DNA from: Bradyrhizobium campsiandrae | Lineage (GTDB): Bacteria; Pseudomonadota; Alphaproteobacteria; Rhizobiales; Xanthobacteraceae | Length of the DNA: 64,000 nt | Reading direction: 5' to 3' | Assembly (NCBI RefSeq): GCF_014529705.1 | Contig: NZ_JAANIH010000010.1 | Location: forward strand, 1-64,000 | Shown here: positions 28,067 to 39,535 of the stretch, piece by piece | Position numbering within the stretch: the first letter of the stretch is position 1 | How the letters are laid out: every line of letters starts with the position of its first letter | Notes under the pieces: model-generated | Database searches by the model: none | What the model was told of the DNA's origin: nothing | What the model saw: only the letters and a program-made list of their open reading frames with translations | Made by a program: the position numbers and the translations under genes

Positions 28067-28336
28067 GCTGGGTTAGAGACGGCGCCCGCGTGTATGGGTA
28101 TTTTTGAGGACTGACTGCGCCTACGACCCTCGCCCGACATGTGGGAATCCCTTATCGTAAGAACCCGTAATGGCAGGTCTCGGCAGATGACGGCGGCAGG
28201 ATCTGAGTAATAGTCTACGAGCGAACGCTCCGAGCCGGCAGATCACGCGCACTGTTCGGAGGTCGAATGCTCGGTACTCACCAAATAGTTGCGATGCCCT
28301 GGACCGATTGCGAATTCGACGCAACGATCCCATGCC
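28067..28336. other. Gap before the alcohol dehydrogenase gene end
   Basis: Together with the aldo/keto reductase promoter this makes a 355-bp non-coding stretch (27982-28336). I see no gene, repeat or clear terminator in its right-hand part. Confidence 0.4.
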
Positions 28337-29377
28337 TTAGACTGCCTCGATGATCACCTTTAGCGCTCGTGTGTCCGCAGCCTTCGAGAAAGTGTCATAT
28401 GCATCAAGGATATCGTCGAGCTTAAAACGATGGGTAATCAACTGCTTAGGATCGATCTTTCCGGATCGTACCGTCTTGAGCAACATAGGCGTGCTGACCG
28501 TGTCCACTAAACGGGTAGTGATGGCGATATTATGAGACCAGAGCTTCTCGAGATGCAGGTCGGCCTTGAAGCCATGAACCCCGACATTAGCGATAACACC
28601 CCCGGCCGCGACGATCTCCTGGCAGAGCTCGAACGTCGGTGCGATACCTACTGCCTCTATGACCGTATCAACGCCTTTGTTTTCCGTCAGCTCGAAGACC
28701 CTCTGCTTCGCCTCTTCTCCGGTAGCTCTTATCGTGTTTGTCGCGCCGAAGCGCTTTGCAGCCTGCAGCCGATTCTCATCAAGATCGATGACGATGAGTT
28801 CCGCCGGTGAATAGAACTGTGCGGTGAGTAACGCAGCTAATCCGACCGGCCCGGCGCCGACGATGGCAACGGACCCGCCAGGTTGCACTTTGCCGTTGAG
28901 AACACCGCATTCGAAGCCAGTCGGCAAGATGTCGCTCAACATGACGAGGGCGTCTTCGTCGGCCCCGTCCGGGATCGGATAAAGGCTGGTGTCGGCGTGA
29001 GGAATATGAACGTACTCGGCCTGAGTCCCGTCGATCGTATTGCCAAGAATCCAGCCTCCTGTTGTGCAGTGAGAATACATTCCACGCCGGCAGTACTCGC
29101 ACTTCCCGCAGGACGAGATGCAGGAAATCAAAACGGAGTCGCCCTTCTTGAACTGGGTTACACCCGCGCCAACCTGCTCTATGACGCCTACGCCCTCATG
29201 GCCAAGGATACGTCCAGGAGTGCACGACGGCACGTCTCCTTTGAGGATATGGAGATCGGTGCCACAGATAGTGGTCTTCGTCATCCTTACAATTGCGTCG
29301 GTCGCGCTGTCGATCACCGGGATGTCGCGGTCCTTCAACGTCTTTCGGCCCGGTCCCTCAAAGATTAGAGCTTTCAC
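28337..29377 (-). CDS. Zinc-dependent alcohol dehydrogenase
   Basis: 346 residues of the medium-chain MDR family. Catalytic zinc ligands are Cys in TTICGTDLH and His/Glu in GHEGVGVIEQ; the structural zinc is bound by the four cysteines of CISSCGKCEYCRRGMYSHC. The NAD-binding Rossmann motif is VAIVGAGPVGLAAL. It would interconvert alcohols and aldehydes, either as fermentative redox balancing or as detoxification. The FixK-like dyad upstream fits an oxygen-limitation role, since alcohol dehydrogenases are frequent Fnr/Anr targets. Confidence 0.93.
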   Translation of the reverse strand: MKALIFEGPGRKTLKDRDIPVIDSATDAIVRMTKTTICGTDLHILKGDVPSCTPGRILGHEGVGVIEQVGAGVTQFKKGDSVLISCISSCGKCEYCRRGMYSHCTTGGWILGNTIDGTQAEYVHIPHADTSLYPIPDGADEDALVMLSDILPTGFECGVLNGKVQPGGSVAIVGAGPVGLAALLTAQFYSPAELIVIDLDENRLQAAKRFGATNTIRATGEEAKQRVFELTENKGVDTVIEAVGIAPTFELCQEIVAAGGVIANVGVHGFKADLHLEKLWSHNIAITTRLVDTVSTPMLLKTVRSGKIDPKQLITHRFKLDDILDAYDTFSKAADTRALKVIIEAV

Positions 29378-29444
29378 GGCAGTCTCCGCGTCTGACTTTC
29401 TTCAAGTGCGGTGGCCAGGATAGGTAAGCCTCGACCATCGTGCA

Positions 29445-29458
29445 CTGACGTTGATCAT
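29445..29458. promoter_or_regulatory. FixK/Fnr-like dyad of the alcohol dehydrogenase gene
   Basis: CTGAC-GTTG-ATCAT. On the minus strand a -10-like TATCCT (29422-29417) is centred 32 bp downstream, and the adh start lies at 29377. Confidence 0.6.
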
Positions 29459-29675
29459 TTTCCAAAGCAAGTCCCAAGGCCCACGGTCCGGGTCTCGCTC
29501 TGATGATCGGAAAAGCTACGGCAATGGAGGTTGGCTCGCTGAACAGAACCAGCCTGAGGCGGCGCAGGTGTGCCTCCGAGTGCGGTTCATAATCAAACAG
29601 CGGCGTCAGATTCTGAGGCGCCATGGTCGGGCTTCCGCAGTTTAAGGCGCGCTCATGGACAAAAGGGCGGCGAAG

Positions 29676-29689
29676 CTGACGAGCGTCAA
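29676..29689. promoter_or_regulatory. FixK/Fnr-like dyad of the universal stress protein gene
   Basis: CTGAC-GAGC-GTCAA, perfect core. A -10-like CATCCT at 29712-29717 is centred 32 bp downstream, nearly the same hexamer as at adh. The usp ATG is at 29771. Confidence 0.65.
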
Positions 29690-29770
29690 TGTGTTCGCAC
29701 GGTCGAGGTCTCATCCTACTGGGCCGACCGTCGACATAGGTCAAACCGTTGCCACAGCTTGGAGGCGAGA

Positions 29771-30607
29771 ATGATAAAGGTCTTGGTTGTCAGAGTTGAC
29801 GGAACCAGTGGCGACGAATTCCGCCTCGCAGCCGCAGAAAGTTTGGCGAAACTCTTCGAAACGCATGTTGTTGGCCTGATCATCAATGTTTTGCCCGAAC
29901 CGATCATCGTAGAGACCATGACCAGCGTAACAAACTGGTCAGAGAGCCTTGAGCAAGCACGCGCTCAAGGACGGCAATTCGAAGAGCGGACGAAGGAGCG
30001 GTTGAAGAGTCTCGCTCCATCGTCGGAGGTGCGTCGTATCGATGCATATTCCCATGAGCGGGCGTTCCTCACCGCCCGGGAATGTCGGAGCGCAGACGTA
30101 CTCGTCGGTCTTCGACTGAGCGACGATGATGATACAATTGAACTGCATGACGTGATCGAGGAGACGCTATTCGAGGCGGGCCGACACATCTTTCTCGTGG
30201 CCGACCAGAAGACCTTCGATGGAGGCTTCGAGCATTCAGTTGTCGCCTGGAACGGGAGCCGCGAGGCAACGCGTGCAGTGGCGGAGGCCTTGCCGTATCT
30301 GAAAAAATCAAAGGCGGTAACTGTTCTGCGCATAGGCGCCGAAACAGAATCAATCCTCTCAGCTGTGCAGGATGACAGGCTGGTCGCATACCTCCGGAGA
30401 CATGGCATTAGCGCTTTGCTGGAGCGAGTTCCGCACAAGGGGTTCCAGGACATTGCGACAGTGCTCATCGATGAAGTGGTCGCCCGTAAGGGCGATCTGC
30501 TCGTGATGGGTGGTTACGGTCATTCGCGCCTGCGCGAATGGTTGCTCGGAGGCACTACATACAGGTTACTTCGTAAGTGCCCGATCTCGCTTGTGATGGC
30601 GCACTGA
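29771..30607 (+). CDS. Universal stress protein with tandem-like Usp fold
   Basis: 278 residues from ATG 29771, preceded by GGAGG; the upstream extension is non-coding. A degenerate N-terminal Usp-like half (about 1-140) is followed by a canonical Usp domain (about 145-278). The C-terminal domain carries the nucleotide-binding-type motif GDLLVMGGYGHSRLREWLLGGTTYRLL. Such two-domain Usp proteins are commonly induced by oxygen limitation and other stress. A FixK-like dyad lies 82 bp upstream. Confidence 0.9.
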   Translation: MIKVLVVRVDGTSGDEFRLAAAESLAKLFETHVVGLIINVLPEPIIVETMTSVTNWSESLEQARAQGRQFEERTKERLKSLAPSSEVRRIDAYSHERAFLTARECRSADVLVGLRLSDDDDTIELHDVIEETLFEAGRHIFLVADQKTFDGGFEHSVVAWNGSREATRAVAEALPYLKKSKAVTVLRIGAETESILSAVQDDRLVAYLRRHGISALLERVPHKGFQDIATVLIDEVVARKGDLLVMGGYGHSRLREWLLGGTTYRLLRKCPISLVMAH

Positions 30608-30851
30608 GACGGCCTTGTACACTACCGACCGCATTGAAGAATGTTTCGAACGCTATGCGCGGTGTCGCTGTGTCCGTGAACAAGCAAACTAGTTCACGCA
30701 TCCCTTTACTCATAGGATGTGCTGTCGCGTCTTTGCATTGGTAGCAATAGCGGGCGTCGGGAGTACCTCCGTCCCCGCGGCGTCGTGGGTTCACGCCGGA
30801 GGGTTGCATCAATGAAATGCAGGTCTGCCATACGGGTTGAGGCGCGGTGAG

Positions 30852-31499
30852 ATGACCACTCTTGATGACGAAGAAATTCTCGAGACCCGAAGGGTGCGCG
30901 AGGTGGCGGGTGTGTTTCACAAATCGGATGTCCTTGAGGACACGATTGAATCCCTTTTGCTCGCGGGCTTCGACCGGTCAGACGTGGATATCATGGGTGA
31001 AGTTGAAGCCGTCAGACGCCGTCTCGGCCAGCTCTATATTCCACCAGAGGAGCTTGCCGATGTGCCGGGAACACCGCGCCGTGCATTCGTCGCGCGAGAT
31101 GACCTCGCATTGGCGACCGCAGGTGTCGCTGGAATTCTTTTCTATGTCGGCGCTGCGGCCACAGTCATGTCTATCGTCGCTTCCGGAGGAAGCCTTGCGG
31201 TTATAGCAGCGGCTGCGATGGCCGCCGGGACGGTTGGAGCAGGTGTCGGCGCCGCAGCGGTGCGGCTGCTCGGAAAAAAGCAGGCGGAGGAACTCGATCT
31301 CCAGCTGATGTCAGGGGGAATTGTGCTCTGGGTGCGCGTACGAACGGCGGAAAAGGAAGCGGAAGCGCAGGAAATCCTAGCAAAGTTTGGCGCTGAAGCG
31401 ATTCGTGTTCATGAGATAGATATCGCGAAGCGCCTCGAGGACGTTCCGCTTGCGAATGTCCACCCGGACCCCTGGCTCGAAAAGGACGTGCGGGGTTAG
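30852..31499 (+). CDS. Membrane-associated protein of unknown function
   Basis: 215 residues from ATG 30852 (MTTLDDEEILETRRVREVAG). A soluble N-terminal part (about 1-85) precedes a glycine/alanine-rich hydrophobic hairpin (about 88-145: ATAGVAGILFYVGAAATVM, then AVIAAAAMAAGTVGAGVGAA), and the last 65 residues are soluble and acidic/basic mixed. The layout resembles general-stress membrane proteins of the DUF1269 type, but I cannot assign a family. It stands alone between usp and dnaK on the same strand; I found no FixK-like dyad before it. Confidence 0.6.
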   Translation: MTTLDDEEILETRRVREVAGVFHKSDVLEDTIESLLLAGFDRSDVDIMGEVEAVRRRLGQLYIPPEELADVPGTPRRAFVARDDLALATAGVAGILFYVGAAATVMSIVASGGSLAVIAAAAMAAGTVGAGVGAAAVRLLGKKQAEELDLQLMSGGIVLWVRVRTAEKEAEAQEILAKFGAEAIRVHEIDIAKRLEDVPLANVHPDPWLEKDVRG

Positions 31500-33731
<2,232 letters not shown>

Positions 33732-34168
33732 AGGCATGCGCATCCGCTCCGGTACTTCTCCTGCTAGTTCCGACGAGGGCGCCCACGGAGGGCCCGCGAG
33801 CTCGCTCGACGCGTTGACGCGCCGCGGCCGCCGCTTGGGATAGTTGGTCCTTGCGATTTGCGCGGCCATGGAATCAGAACACGTCTACGGAGACGGAGTC
33901 GTGCCTAACGATCCAAGTTAAGGGTCTGGAGATAGGCGCAAAACATGTCCGCCATGGCCTGTGCGAACTCTTCGATCCACCGCCGTTTGAGGCCTTTCCG
34001 AAAAGCTTTTTCCAGCTGCGGTCAGCTACGCGATCGCCCAACCAGATCACGTGGATGTCGGCGACATCGTGATCTGACCAACGGTGCCCAACTGACTGCA
34101 CATGGACGTGGTCCAGGTGACGGCTTGGGGCTCCGCGCGGCGTAGCCCCTCACCCTCGATCCGCCGTG
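33732..34168. other. Gap after dnaK with decayed coding traces
   Basis: 437 bp without an intact gene. On the minus strand about 34013-33905 encodes an orphan stretch (LEKAFRKGLKRRWIEEFAQA and some 15 further residues, then stop) that looks protein-like but has no start codon. It may be the tail of a lost gene. Confidence 0.4.
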
Positions 34169-34640
34169 TCAAGCGACGAACCGCTCAAACCACTCGAGCA
34201 TCAGCTTGGGGTTGGTGGGCAGGTAGTTGTAGCCGTCGAAGCGCCGGTTCGTGCCGTCGATCCAAATCAGGTCCTTCTGGTCGGTCGGCATGGCGTCAAA
34301 AATCGCCTGCACATCAGCGGGCGTCGTCAGCGTGTCGTCGCGGACCTGAAGGAGCAGCGTCGGGATATCTACCGCGGATGCGTACTGCGGCATGTCCATG
34401 TCCTTCAGCTCCATGCTGGTCGCACGGCGCAGAGCGTCGGCGACCTCCGGCAGGGCGTCCGGCATGCCCATGTGGCCCAGGATCGTGCGGTAGAAGGAGC
34501 TGAGCGAGATCGGCTGTGGCGCGACGATGGCCCGGACGCCGTCGAACTCCTCGCGATGCTTCTCGATGCGATCCGCGCCCAGAAAGCCGTAGCGGCCAGC
34601 GTTGATAGCCCGGAATCGGCGTCGGCATAAAAATCAGCAG
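34169..34640 (-). pseudogene. Alpha/beta-hydrolase C-terminal remnant
   Basis: An open frame from about 34640 to the stop at 34169 encodes roughly the last 155 residues of an alpha/beta-hydrolase. It reads RAINAGRYGFLGADRIEKH, APQPISLSSFYRTILGHMGM, IPTLLLQVRDDTLTTPADVQ (typical strand with acid residue) and ends LEWFERFVA. The nucleophile-elbow half is absent and does not reappear on the other side of the IS element at 34675. The gene was therefore broken before or with the IS insertion. Confidence 0.7.
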
Positions 34641-34674
34641 TCCGACGCAGCCAAGCGGAATAGCCCGCGCCTAG

Positions 34675-35502
34675 GCTCAGGACCTATTAATTCCGATTGA
34701 GTTGTGATTCACGGTCTCCGAGAAGGAGGCCTTGATGGGTTTGTTTTTGCTGAGCGAGCGCCAGATGGCTCGGATATCGCCCTTCTTCCCGTTGTCGCAC
34801 GGCGTTCCGCGTGTCGATGACCGGCGGGTGGTTAGCGGCATCGTCTACGTGATCCGCAACGGGCTGCAATGGAAGGACGCGCCGGCCGGCTACGGCCCGC
34901 ACAAGACGCTCTACAACCGCTTCATCCGCTGGAGCCGGCTGGGCGTCTTCGACCGCATCTTCGCCGGGCTCGCCGGCGAAGGGCCGAGACCGGAGCGCAT
35001 CATGATCGATGCGACGCATCTGAAGGCTCATCGCACGGCGGCGAGCCTGCTTAAAAAGGGGATGTTCCCCGTCGTATCGGGCGAACCAAGGGCGGGCTGA
35101 ACTCCAAGCTCCACACCGTCTGCGACGGTGACGGCCGGCCGATCGTCCTGCTCCTGTCGGAAGGCCAGATGAGCGACCACAAAGGCGCCCGCCTGGTGCT
35201 CGGCGCCTTGCCGCCAGCCTCTCATCTCATCGCCGATCGCGGCTATGACAGCACCTGGTTCCGCGAGGAACTGGAAGCCAGAGGCATCGAGCCGTGCATC
35301 CCGTCAAGCCGGAGCCGCAAAGTACCATACGCCTACGACACAGCCCTCTACCGCCAGCGCCACAAGGTCGAGAACCTGTTCGCCAAACTCAAGGATTGGC
35401 GGCGCATCGCCACCCGCTATGACCGGTGTTCCCACACCTTCTTCTCGGCCATCTGCATCGCAGCCACCGTCATCTTCTGGCTCTGATCAATGAGTCCTGA
35501 GC
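34675..35502 (+). mobile_element. IS5-family insertion sequence (about 828 bp)
   Basis: Imperfect terminal inverted repeats start GCTCAGGAC on both ends (about 14 of 18 bases match) and are flanked by CTAG on each side (34671-34674 and 35503-35506), which fits the YTAR-type target duplication of IS5 relatives. The element holds two overlapping transposase frames. Confidence 0.85.
34735..35486 (+). CDS. IS5-family transposase in two frames (putative -1 frameshift)
   Basis: The first frame (34735-35100) reads MGLFLLSERQMARISPFFP through MIDATHLKAHRTAASLLKKG and stops. The second frame continues from the same point as GDVPRRIGRTKGGLNSKLH to SAICIAATVIFWL at 35486. The switch falls at the A-rich string in CTTAAAAAGGGG near 35050. 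IS427-group elements make the full DDE transposase by programmed frameshifting at such A-runs, so this is likely normal rather than a mutation. Catalytic segments MIDATH, ADRGYDS and RHKVENLFAKLKDWR are present. Confidence 0.85.
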
Positions 35503-35530
35503 CTAGACATGAGCAAAGGAGAACTCGGCC

Positions 35531-36028
35531 TTGCAAATGCGCCACGCCCTGTTGCCCATCCTTGTAGGAATGTCCGCCATGAGCAGCATCGCCGAAGCCG
35601 CGCCTCGTAACCAGGTCGTCGGCACATGGCGTATGGTTGCGGCAGAAATTGAAAGGGATGGCAAAGTCGTACCCGCCTACGGGCAGCGGCCAAGTGGAAT
35701 GCTGATTTTCGCGCCGGACATGCACTACGTCGAGGTGCTGACTGATGGCGATCTGCCTCGTTTCGCGTCCAACCTGCGTGGCCAAGGTACTGATGAAGAA
35801 AACCGCACCGCAATGGCGACGAGCATCGGCATGTTTGGCTCATATACGGTCGATGAGAACGGTGATTTCGCCGGCGATCGCGTTGAAGGTTCGACGTTCC
35901 CAAATTGGGTCGGAAGTGTACGAACGCAGAAGGACATACGCATCGTGGTCAACGGAGACCAGATGACAAACTACTTCACCCGTCCAGATGGTACAAAGAT
36001 CACCATCATTTTTGAGCGCGCAAAATAG
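35531..36028 (+). CDS. Exported lipocalin-like domain protein
   Basis: 165 residues from TTG 35531 (AGGAG nine bases upstream); ATG 35537 is an alternative two codons in. A signal peptide with cleavage near AEA-AP is followed by a small beta-barrel of the Lipocalin-like (Lipocalin_5) type: VGTWRMVAAEIERDGK, GMLIFAPDMHYVEVL and GSYTVDENG. The ligand is unknown. It starts 28 bp after the IS element, which may therefore have separated it from its original promoter. Confidence 0.75.
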   Translation: MQMRHALLPILVGMSAMSSIAEAAPRNQVVGTWRMVAAEIERDGKVVPAYGQRPSGMLIFAPDMHYVEVLTDGDLPRFASNLRGQGTDEENRTAMATSIGMFGSYTVDENGDFAGDRVEGSTFPNWVGSVRTQKDIRIVVNGDQMTNYFTRPDGTKITIIFERAK

Positions 36029-36105
36029 CGAATGGTTGACAAGACAAACGCGGATTGGACGACCCCGAGCTGCAACAGGGCGCGAGCCGCTCCTATGCAC
36101 GCGAT

Positions 36106-36741
36106 TCAGAGTAGTGCCGCTTCTTCGCGTCCAGACGTAGTTGCCCCCGATGACTTTCGCAGCTTCAGTCCGAGCGTGATGAGGACGACCCCAAGGATCG
36201 CGGCATAGATGCCGAGCAGCCAGCCCAGTGCGAGGAAGGTCTCAAACGGCCGCGTTACCAGAAGCCAAATGACGAGTATGCTGAGCGCGACGGAAAGAAG
36301 GCCGCTGATAAACAGCCAGACCTCGCCCTTAATCTCGTTTCTCAAGCGAATGGCCGCAGCTATTTCAAACACACCGGAGAGCATCGACCAGAACGCAATG
36401 CTCACCCATAGAAACGTTGCAAGCACCAGCGTGGCGACAAACGGCGATACCACCACGATAATGCCGGTCAAGACGCCAAGCGCGCCGCTGAAGGCAAGCC
36501 ATCCCCATCGTTCCTCCTTACGGATCCGTCGAATGGCGGAGACGAGTTCGAACGCGCCGTCGACGAAGGAGTACGCACCGAATACGAGCGTCAGCGCGAG
36601 CAGAGAGTCTGCCGGCATTACGAAAGCGATTACGGCGATGATTAAAGCCAAAGCTCCGCGGAGTACAAAGACCCACCAGTTTTTTTGCAACGTGCAGATC
36701 AGAACTCCTGTTGCAGGCAGGGGAGGCGTGTCTTGGTTCAT
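36106..36741 (-). CDS. HdeD-like multi-pass membrane protein
   Basis: 211 residues from ATG 36741 with an AAGGAAA ribosome binding site. About six membrane helices are arranged as two HdeD/DUF308 repeats (WWVFVLRGALALIIAVIAF; WGWLAFSGALGVLTGIIVV and following). HdeD proteins are linked to acid resistance and are part of the transmissible locus of stress tolerance along with YfdX, Hsp20 and Kef proteins, all of which occur in this island. Confidence 0.88.
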   Translation of the reverse strand: MNQDTPPLPATGVLICTLQKNWWVFVLRGALALIIAVIAFVMPADSLLALTLVFGAYSFVDGAFELVSAIRRIRKEERWGWLAFSGALGVLTGIIVVVSPFVATLVLATFLWVSIAFWSMLSGVFEIAAAIRLRNEIKGEVWLFISGLLSVALSILVIWLLVTRPFETFLALGWLLGIYAAILGVVLITLGLKLRKSSGATTSGREEAALL

Positions 36742-37076
36742 GTCGATTTCCTTTTTTGGATCGTCCTGAGGTTTCCCGGTGGGTTTAGCCAAGACTCTGC
36801 GCGGGGTTGCCCCATCCGCGGGGAGTGGGAGTCGCTTGGCCGGCCGTATTGCCGCTAGTTCCAGAGTACATCCCGCGGATGGGCCCGCTCGGTCCTCGCA
36901 TGCAGCTCCGCCGCCTCCTCCGCTTCGAGCAGTGTTTGCCGCTCGAAGCTATTGGGAGGTCTCATTCCACCCGGAGCCAGAGTCCGAGCGAAGTGCTGCT
37001 CAAGCTGCGGGCGGCCGAGCCGTGTACGAATCTGCGGACGGGTGGAGGCGTCCCGGTCTGCCGAGCCGACGTTGCA
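36742..37076. other. Gap between hdeD-like and yfdX-like genes
   Basis: 335 bp. Open frames exist on the plus strand but show no family resemblance and no ribosome binding site. I find no dyad of the FixK type here. Confidence 0.4.
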
Positions 37077-37994
37077 TCAAAACAGGTCTGAGACCTGCTT
37101 CTTGATCCTGTCGAACCAGCCCTTGCCGCTCTTCCCACCACTTGACTTCTGTTCGATCTCTTTGATCTGCTCGAATATCGGCTCGAAGTCCGCCTTCTTG
37201 CCGTAACCCAAAGCCTCCGCCATTCTGATCTGCTTCCGGGCTTCGTCGAGTTGCGCGGCGAGCGATTTGTTGCCCTCTTCCGAGCGCTTATCGTCTTCCG
37301 CGAGCTTTTCAGCATCTTTTAAAAGAACCTGCGCGCGCAGTACGGGCAGTGGCACGGCCACCTCCGTAATGACCAGCGTGTTCAGCGCCGCCTGAAGGGT
37401 GTCTTTTGCTTCATCCACCTTGCTCTTGGCGATGAGGCCGGCCGCGGACTTGATCGCCGTAGGATAGGCAGCGAGTGGCAAATTCGTGGTCTGGAACACC
37501 ACCTCGCTGGCGAGGTTACTGACCAACGGGCGTGCCTTTTGAACTTCTCCGTCGCCGAGCAGTCTCCGCGCCTCCTTGATCGCGTCTTTTACGGCATTGG
37601 GATCCGCGTATAGATCGCGGATGACGACCCCGGTGTCCACCGGCGCTAGTGCGAGCTTGGGGTCCCGCGCCAGGATAAGTTCGAGCTTCCCGGTAGCGAC
37701 TTCAAGCGCCTCGAGGGCCTCTTGTGTCTTCTTGTCGCCGAGCAGCGCCAATGCCTTCTTCGTTTGGTCGAGCGCTGTCTCGGCGTCGACGACGATCTTC
37801 TTGCGTTCTTCGTCTGCCCGTTTGGCGACGTCAGCATCCACTTCGGGTTGTGCTGACTTCGCCGTCGGCGATTGCTCCTGCGCCGGGTTCGCCTGAGACT
37901 GAGACTGTTCCTGCCCACGGGCTGGAACCCCATGTGCGGCGACCAGGCTCAACGCCGCCGCGGAAAGCAGTATACTTTTAAGATTGGTTGTCAT
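37077..37994 (-). CDS. YfdX-family periplasmic stress protein
   Basis: 305 residues with a signal peptide (MTTNLKSILLSAAALSLVAA, cleavage near ARG-QE). A Gln/Ser-rich linker precedes the YfdX domain (about 50-290) of mostly long helices, with KLELILARDPKLALAPVDTG and LPLAAYPTAIKSAAGLIAKS as family-like segments. YfdX is a chaperone-like periplasmic protein of acid and heat tolerance loci. It lies downstream of a 512-bp gap shared with the divergent BON gene. Confidence 0.88.
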   Translation of the reverse strand: MTTNLKSILLSAAALSLVAAHGVPARGQEQSQSQANPAQEQSPTAKSAQPEVDADVAKRADEERKKIVVDAETALDQTKKALALLGDKKTQEALEALEVATGKLELILARDPKLALAPVDTGVVIRDLYADPNAVKDAIKEARRLLGDGEVQKARPLVSNLASEVVFQTTNLPLAAYPTAIKSAAGLIAKSKVDEAKDTLQAALNTLVITEVAVPLPVLRAQVLLKDAEKLAEDDKRSEEGNKSLAAQLDEARKQIRMAEALGYGKKADFEPIFEQIKEIEQKSSGGKSGKGWFDRIKKQVSDLF

Positions 37995-38386
37995 TGATGA
38001 TCTCCCTTGTTGCAGCGTGGTTGAATCAGCGCGGGCTCACGGTTGCACCGGCAATCGCTACGGATCTGCACATCGGCCTCAACCTGATGCGTCAGGTCCA
38101 GCTCACGGGCCCTTTCTCTTGGCGGGCAAGCGCCGCGGAGCTGTCGGCAGACAAAGAGCATTGATGGCAACTCCGCCTCCGACCGACACTGACAATCGAC
38201 AGTTTTTCGCGAGATACGGCGCTCGAAGCGCGGACGGCTGTTTCCGAAGGACCGCTCACGCGGCGTGACAGGGGCGCCCCACGGGTTGCAGCCAGCCTGC
38301 CCATGAAGGTCGGACGTTTGTTTTCCTGCCAAGTGGCGGTTCGTCGCGTGAGCAGCTTCGTGCTGAATCGGCGTCCACATCGAAAA
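37995..38386. other. Upstream region of the yfdX-like gene
   Basis: Non-coding left part of the 512-bp intergenic between the yfdX-like and BON genes. A short palindrome CTGATGCGTCAG lies near 38085, with a spacing unlike the FixK-like dyads. No supported gene. Confidence 0.4.
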
Positions 38387-38400
38387 CTGACGCCTGTCAG
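38387..38400. promoter_or_regulatory. FixK/Fnr-like dyad of the BON gene
   Basis: CTGAC-GCCT-GTCAG, perfect core. A -10-like TAGCGT at 38422-38427 is centred about 31 bp downstream. The BON ATG is at 38507. Confidence 0.6.
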
Positions 38401-38506
38401 CGCGCGCCACCATGCCCGGCGTAGCGTGGTTACGCCGTAAGTTGCGGAGGACCGACCAGGGGCCGCGCAGCGCGGCCATGCTCAATTGGCAGAAGGAAAT
38501 AGAACA

Positions 38507-39160
38507 ATGAGATCTGACAGTGACATCAAGCGCGACGTGGAATTCGAGCTGAAGTGGGACCCCGACATCGACGCCACCGACATCGGCGTTGCGGTCAAGT
38601 CCGGCGTCGTGACGCTCACGGGTTTTGTCCGCAGCTATCTGCAAAAGTACGAGGCAGAGCGAGCGGCAAAGCGTGTGTCCGGCGTCCTCGGCCTGGCGAA
38701 CGACATCGAAGTACGGCTGCCCTCCGAAAGCCAGCGCACCGATCCCGAGCTCGCGCGCGAAGCCGTCGCCGCGATCAAGACCGAGCTTCCTTACGCGCAC
38801 GAAAACGTCAAGGTGTTGGTGAAAACCGGCTGGGCGACGCTGGAAGGCTCCGTCGAATGGGATTACCAGCGCACACGCGCCGAACGCGCGGTCCGGGCCC
38901 TGAAAGGCATAAAGGGCATCTCAAACCTGATCACGCTGAAGCCGCGCGTCGCCCCGGCCGAAATCAAATCGAAAATCGAGGACGCCTTCAAGCGCAGCGC
39001 CGAGATCGACGCCAATCGGATCGTTGTGACGGCCAGCGGGGGGGAGGTCACGCTCACCGGCACGGTTCGCTCTTGGGCCGAGCGCCAAGAAGCCGAGCGG
39101 GCCGCATGGCGGGCACCAGGGGTCACGAAGGTCGATAACCGTATCACCATCGCTCCTTAA
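38507..39160 (+). CDS. Triple BON-domain protein
   Basis: 217 residues from ATG 38507 with a GAAGGA ribosome binding site. Three BON domains follow one another (about 3-70, 78-145 and 150-217), each with the glycine-centred strand seen in [26 protein letters not shown] and [15 protein letters not shown] proteins bind membranes or lipids and protect against osmotic shock; without a signal peptide this one should be cytoplasmic. BON genes of this triple type often accompany hsp20 and usp in stress clusters. Confidence 0.9.
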   Translation: MRSDSDIKRDVEFELKWDPDIDATDIGVAVKSGVVTLTGFVRSYLQKYEAERAAKRVSGVLGLANDIEVRLPSESQRTDPELAREAVAAIKTELPYAHENVKVLVKTGWATLEGSVEWDYQRTRAERAVRALKGIKGISNLITLKPRVAPAEIKSKIEDAFKRSAEIDANRIVVTASGGEVTLTGTVRSWAERQEAERAAWRAPGVTKVDNRITIAP

Positions 39161-39535
39161 ACCGGCGCACATGAGACAGCGGAGGGCGGAAGTGTGCACT
39201 CTGCTCTCCGCTTTATCGAAAGGTTTCGCGTCAAGGGGAAAGCGACCAATCGTGACTCTGTGAACAGCCAGGCAAACGCGACAGAAATCCCAAGCTAGAA
39301 GCCATTCTTGCGAACGCATTTCCCCGGTGAGACAGGGGCGAACGTGCGCAATACCGAACAAGAGGCGGCTCTACCGCAAGCATATAGTTTCCAATCAACC
39401 CGAGTTAGTTGTCTCGACGCGAGCTCGCACGTCGTATCCCATCCGATCATCCGAAACCCAACTCTACCGACGACCTCCGAACGGAACGTTGGGAGCTATC
39501 GCCAAGGGAGATGCACAAAATTTGGAGGAGCGCAG
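39161..39535. other. Junction gap between stress island and transfer region
   Basis: 375 bp with no supported gene. The luxR frame is open through part of it, but the residues upstream of 39536 look non-native. The end of the stress cargo probably lies here; no repeat or attachment site is evident. Confidence 0.4.

Larger units (their letters stand above)
29378..29770. other. Divergent promoter region between adh and usp
   Basis: 393 bp without a supported gene. It contains two FixK/Fnr-like dyads, one facing each flanking gene, which are listed separately. Confidence 0.6.

Noticed and set aside
30735-30750. TTGC-N7-GCAA repeat before the 30852 gene as a FixK box
   Set aside because: Spacing does not fit the TTG-N8-CAA rule and the sequence differs from the island dyads.
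35040-35060. The IS transposase as a disabled pseudogene
   Set aside because: The frame change falls at an A-run where this IS group is known to shift frame, and both parts are otherwise complete.
38084-38097. CTGATGCGTCAG as another member of the FixK-like dyad set before the yfdX-like gene
   Set aside because: Arm spacing is 2 bp shorter than in all other sites and no -10 lies at the usual distance.
39308-39535. N-terminal extension of the LuxR-type regulator
   Set aside because: A good ribosome binding site and GTG at 39536 give the standard LuxR length; the extension has no domain character.
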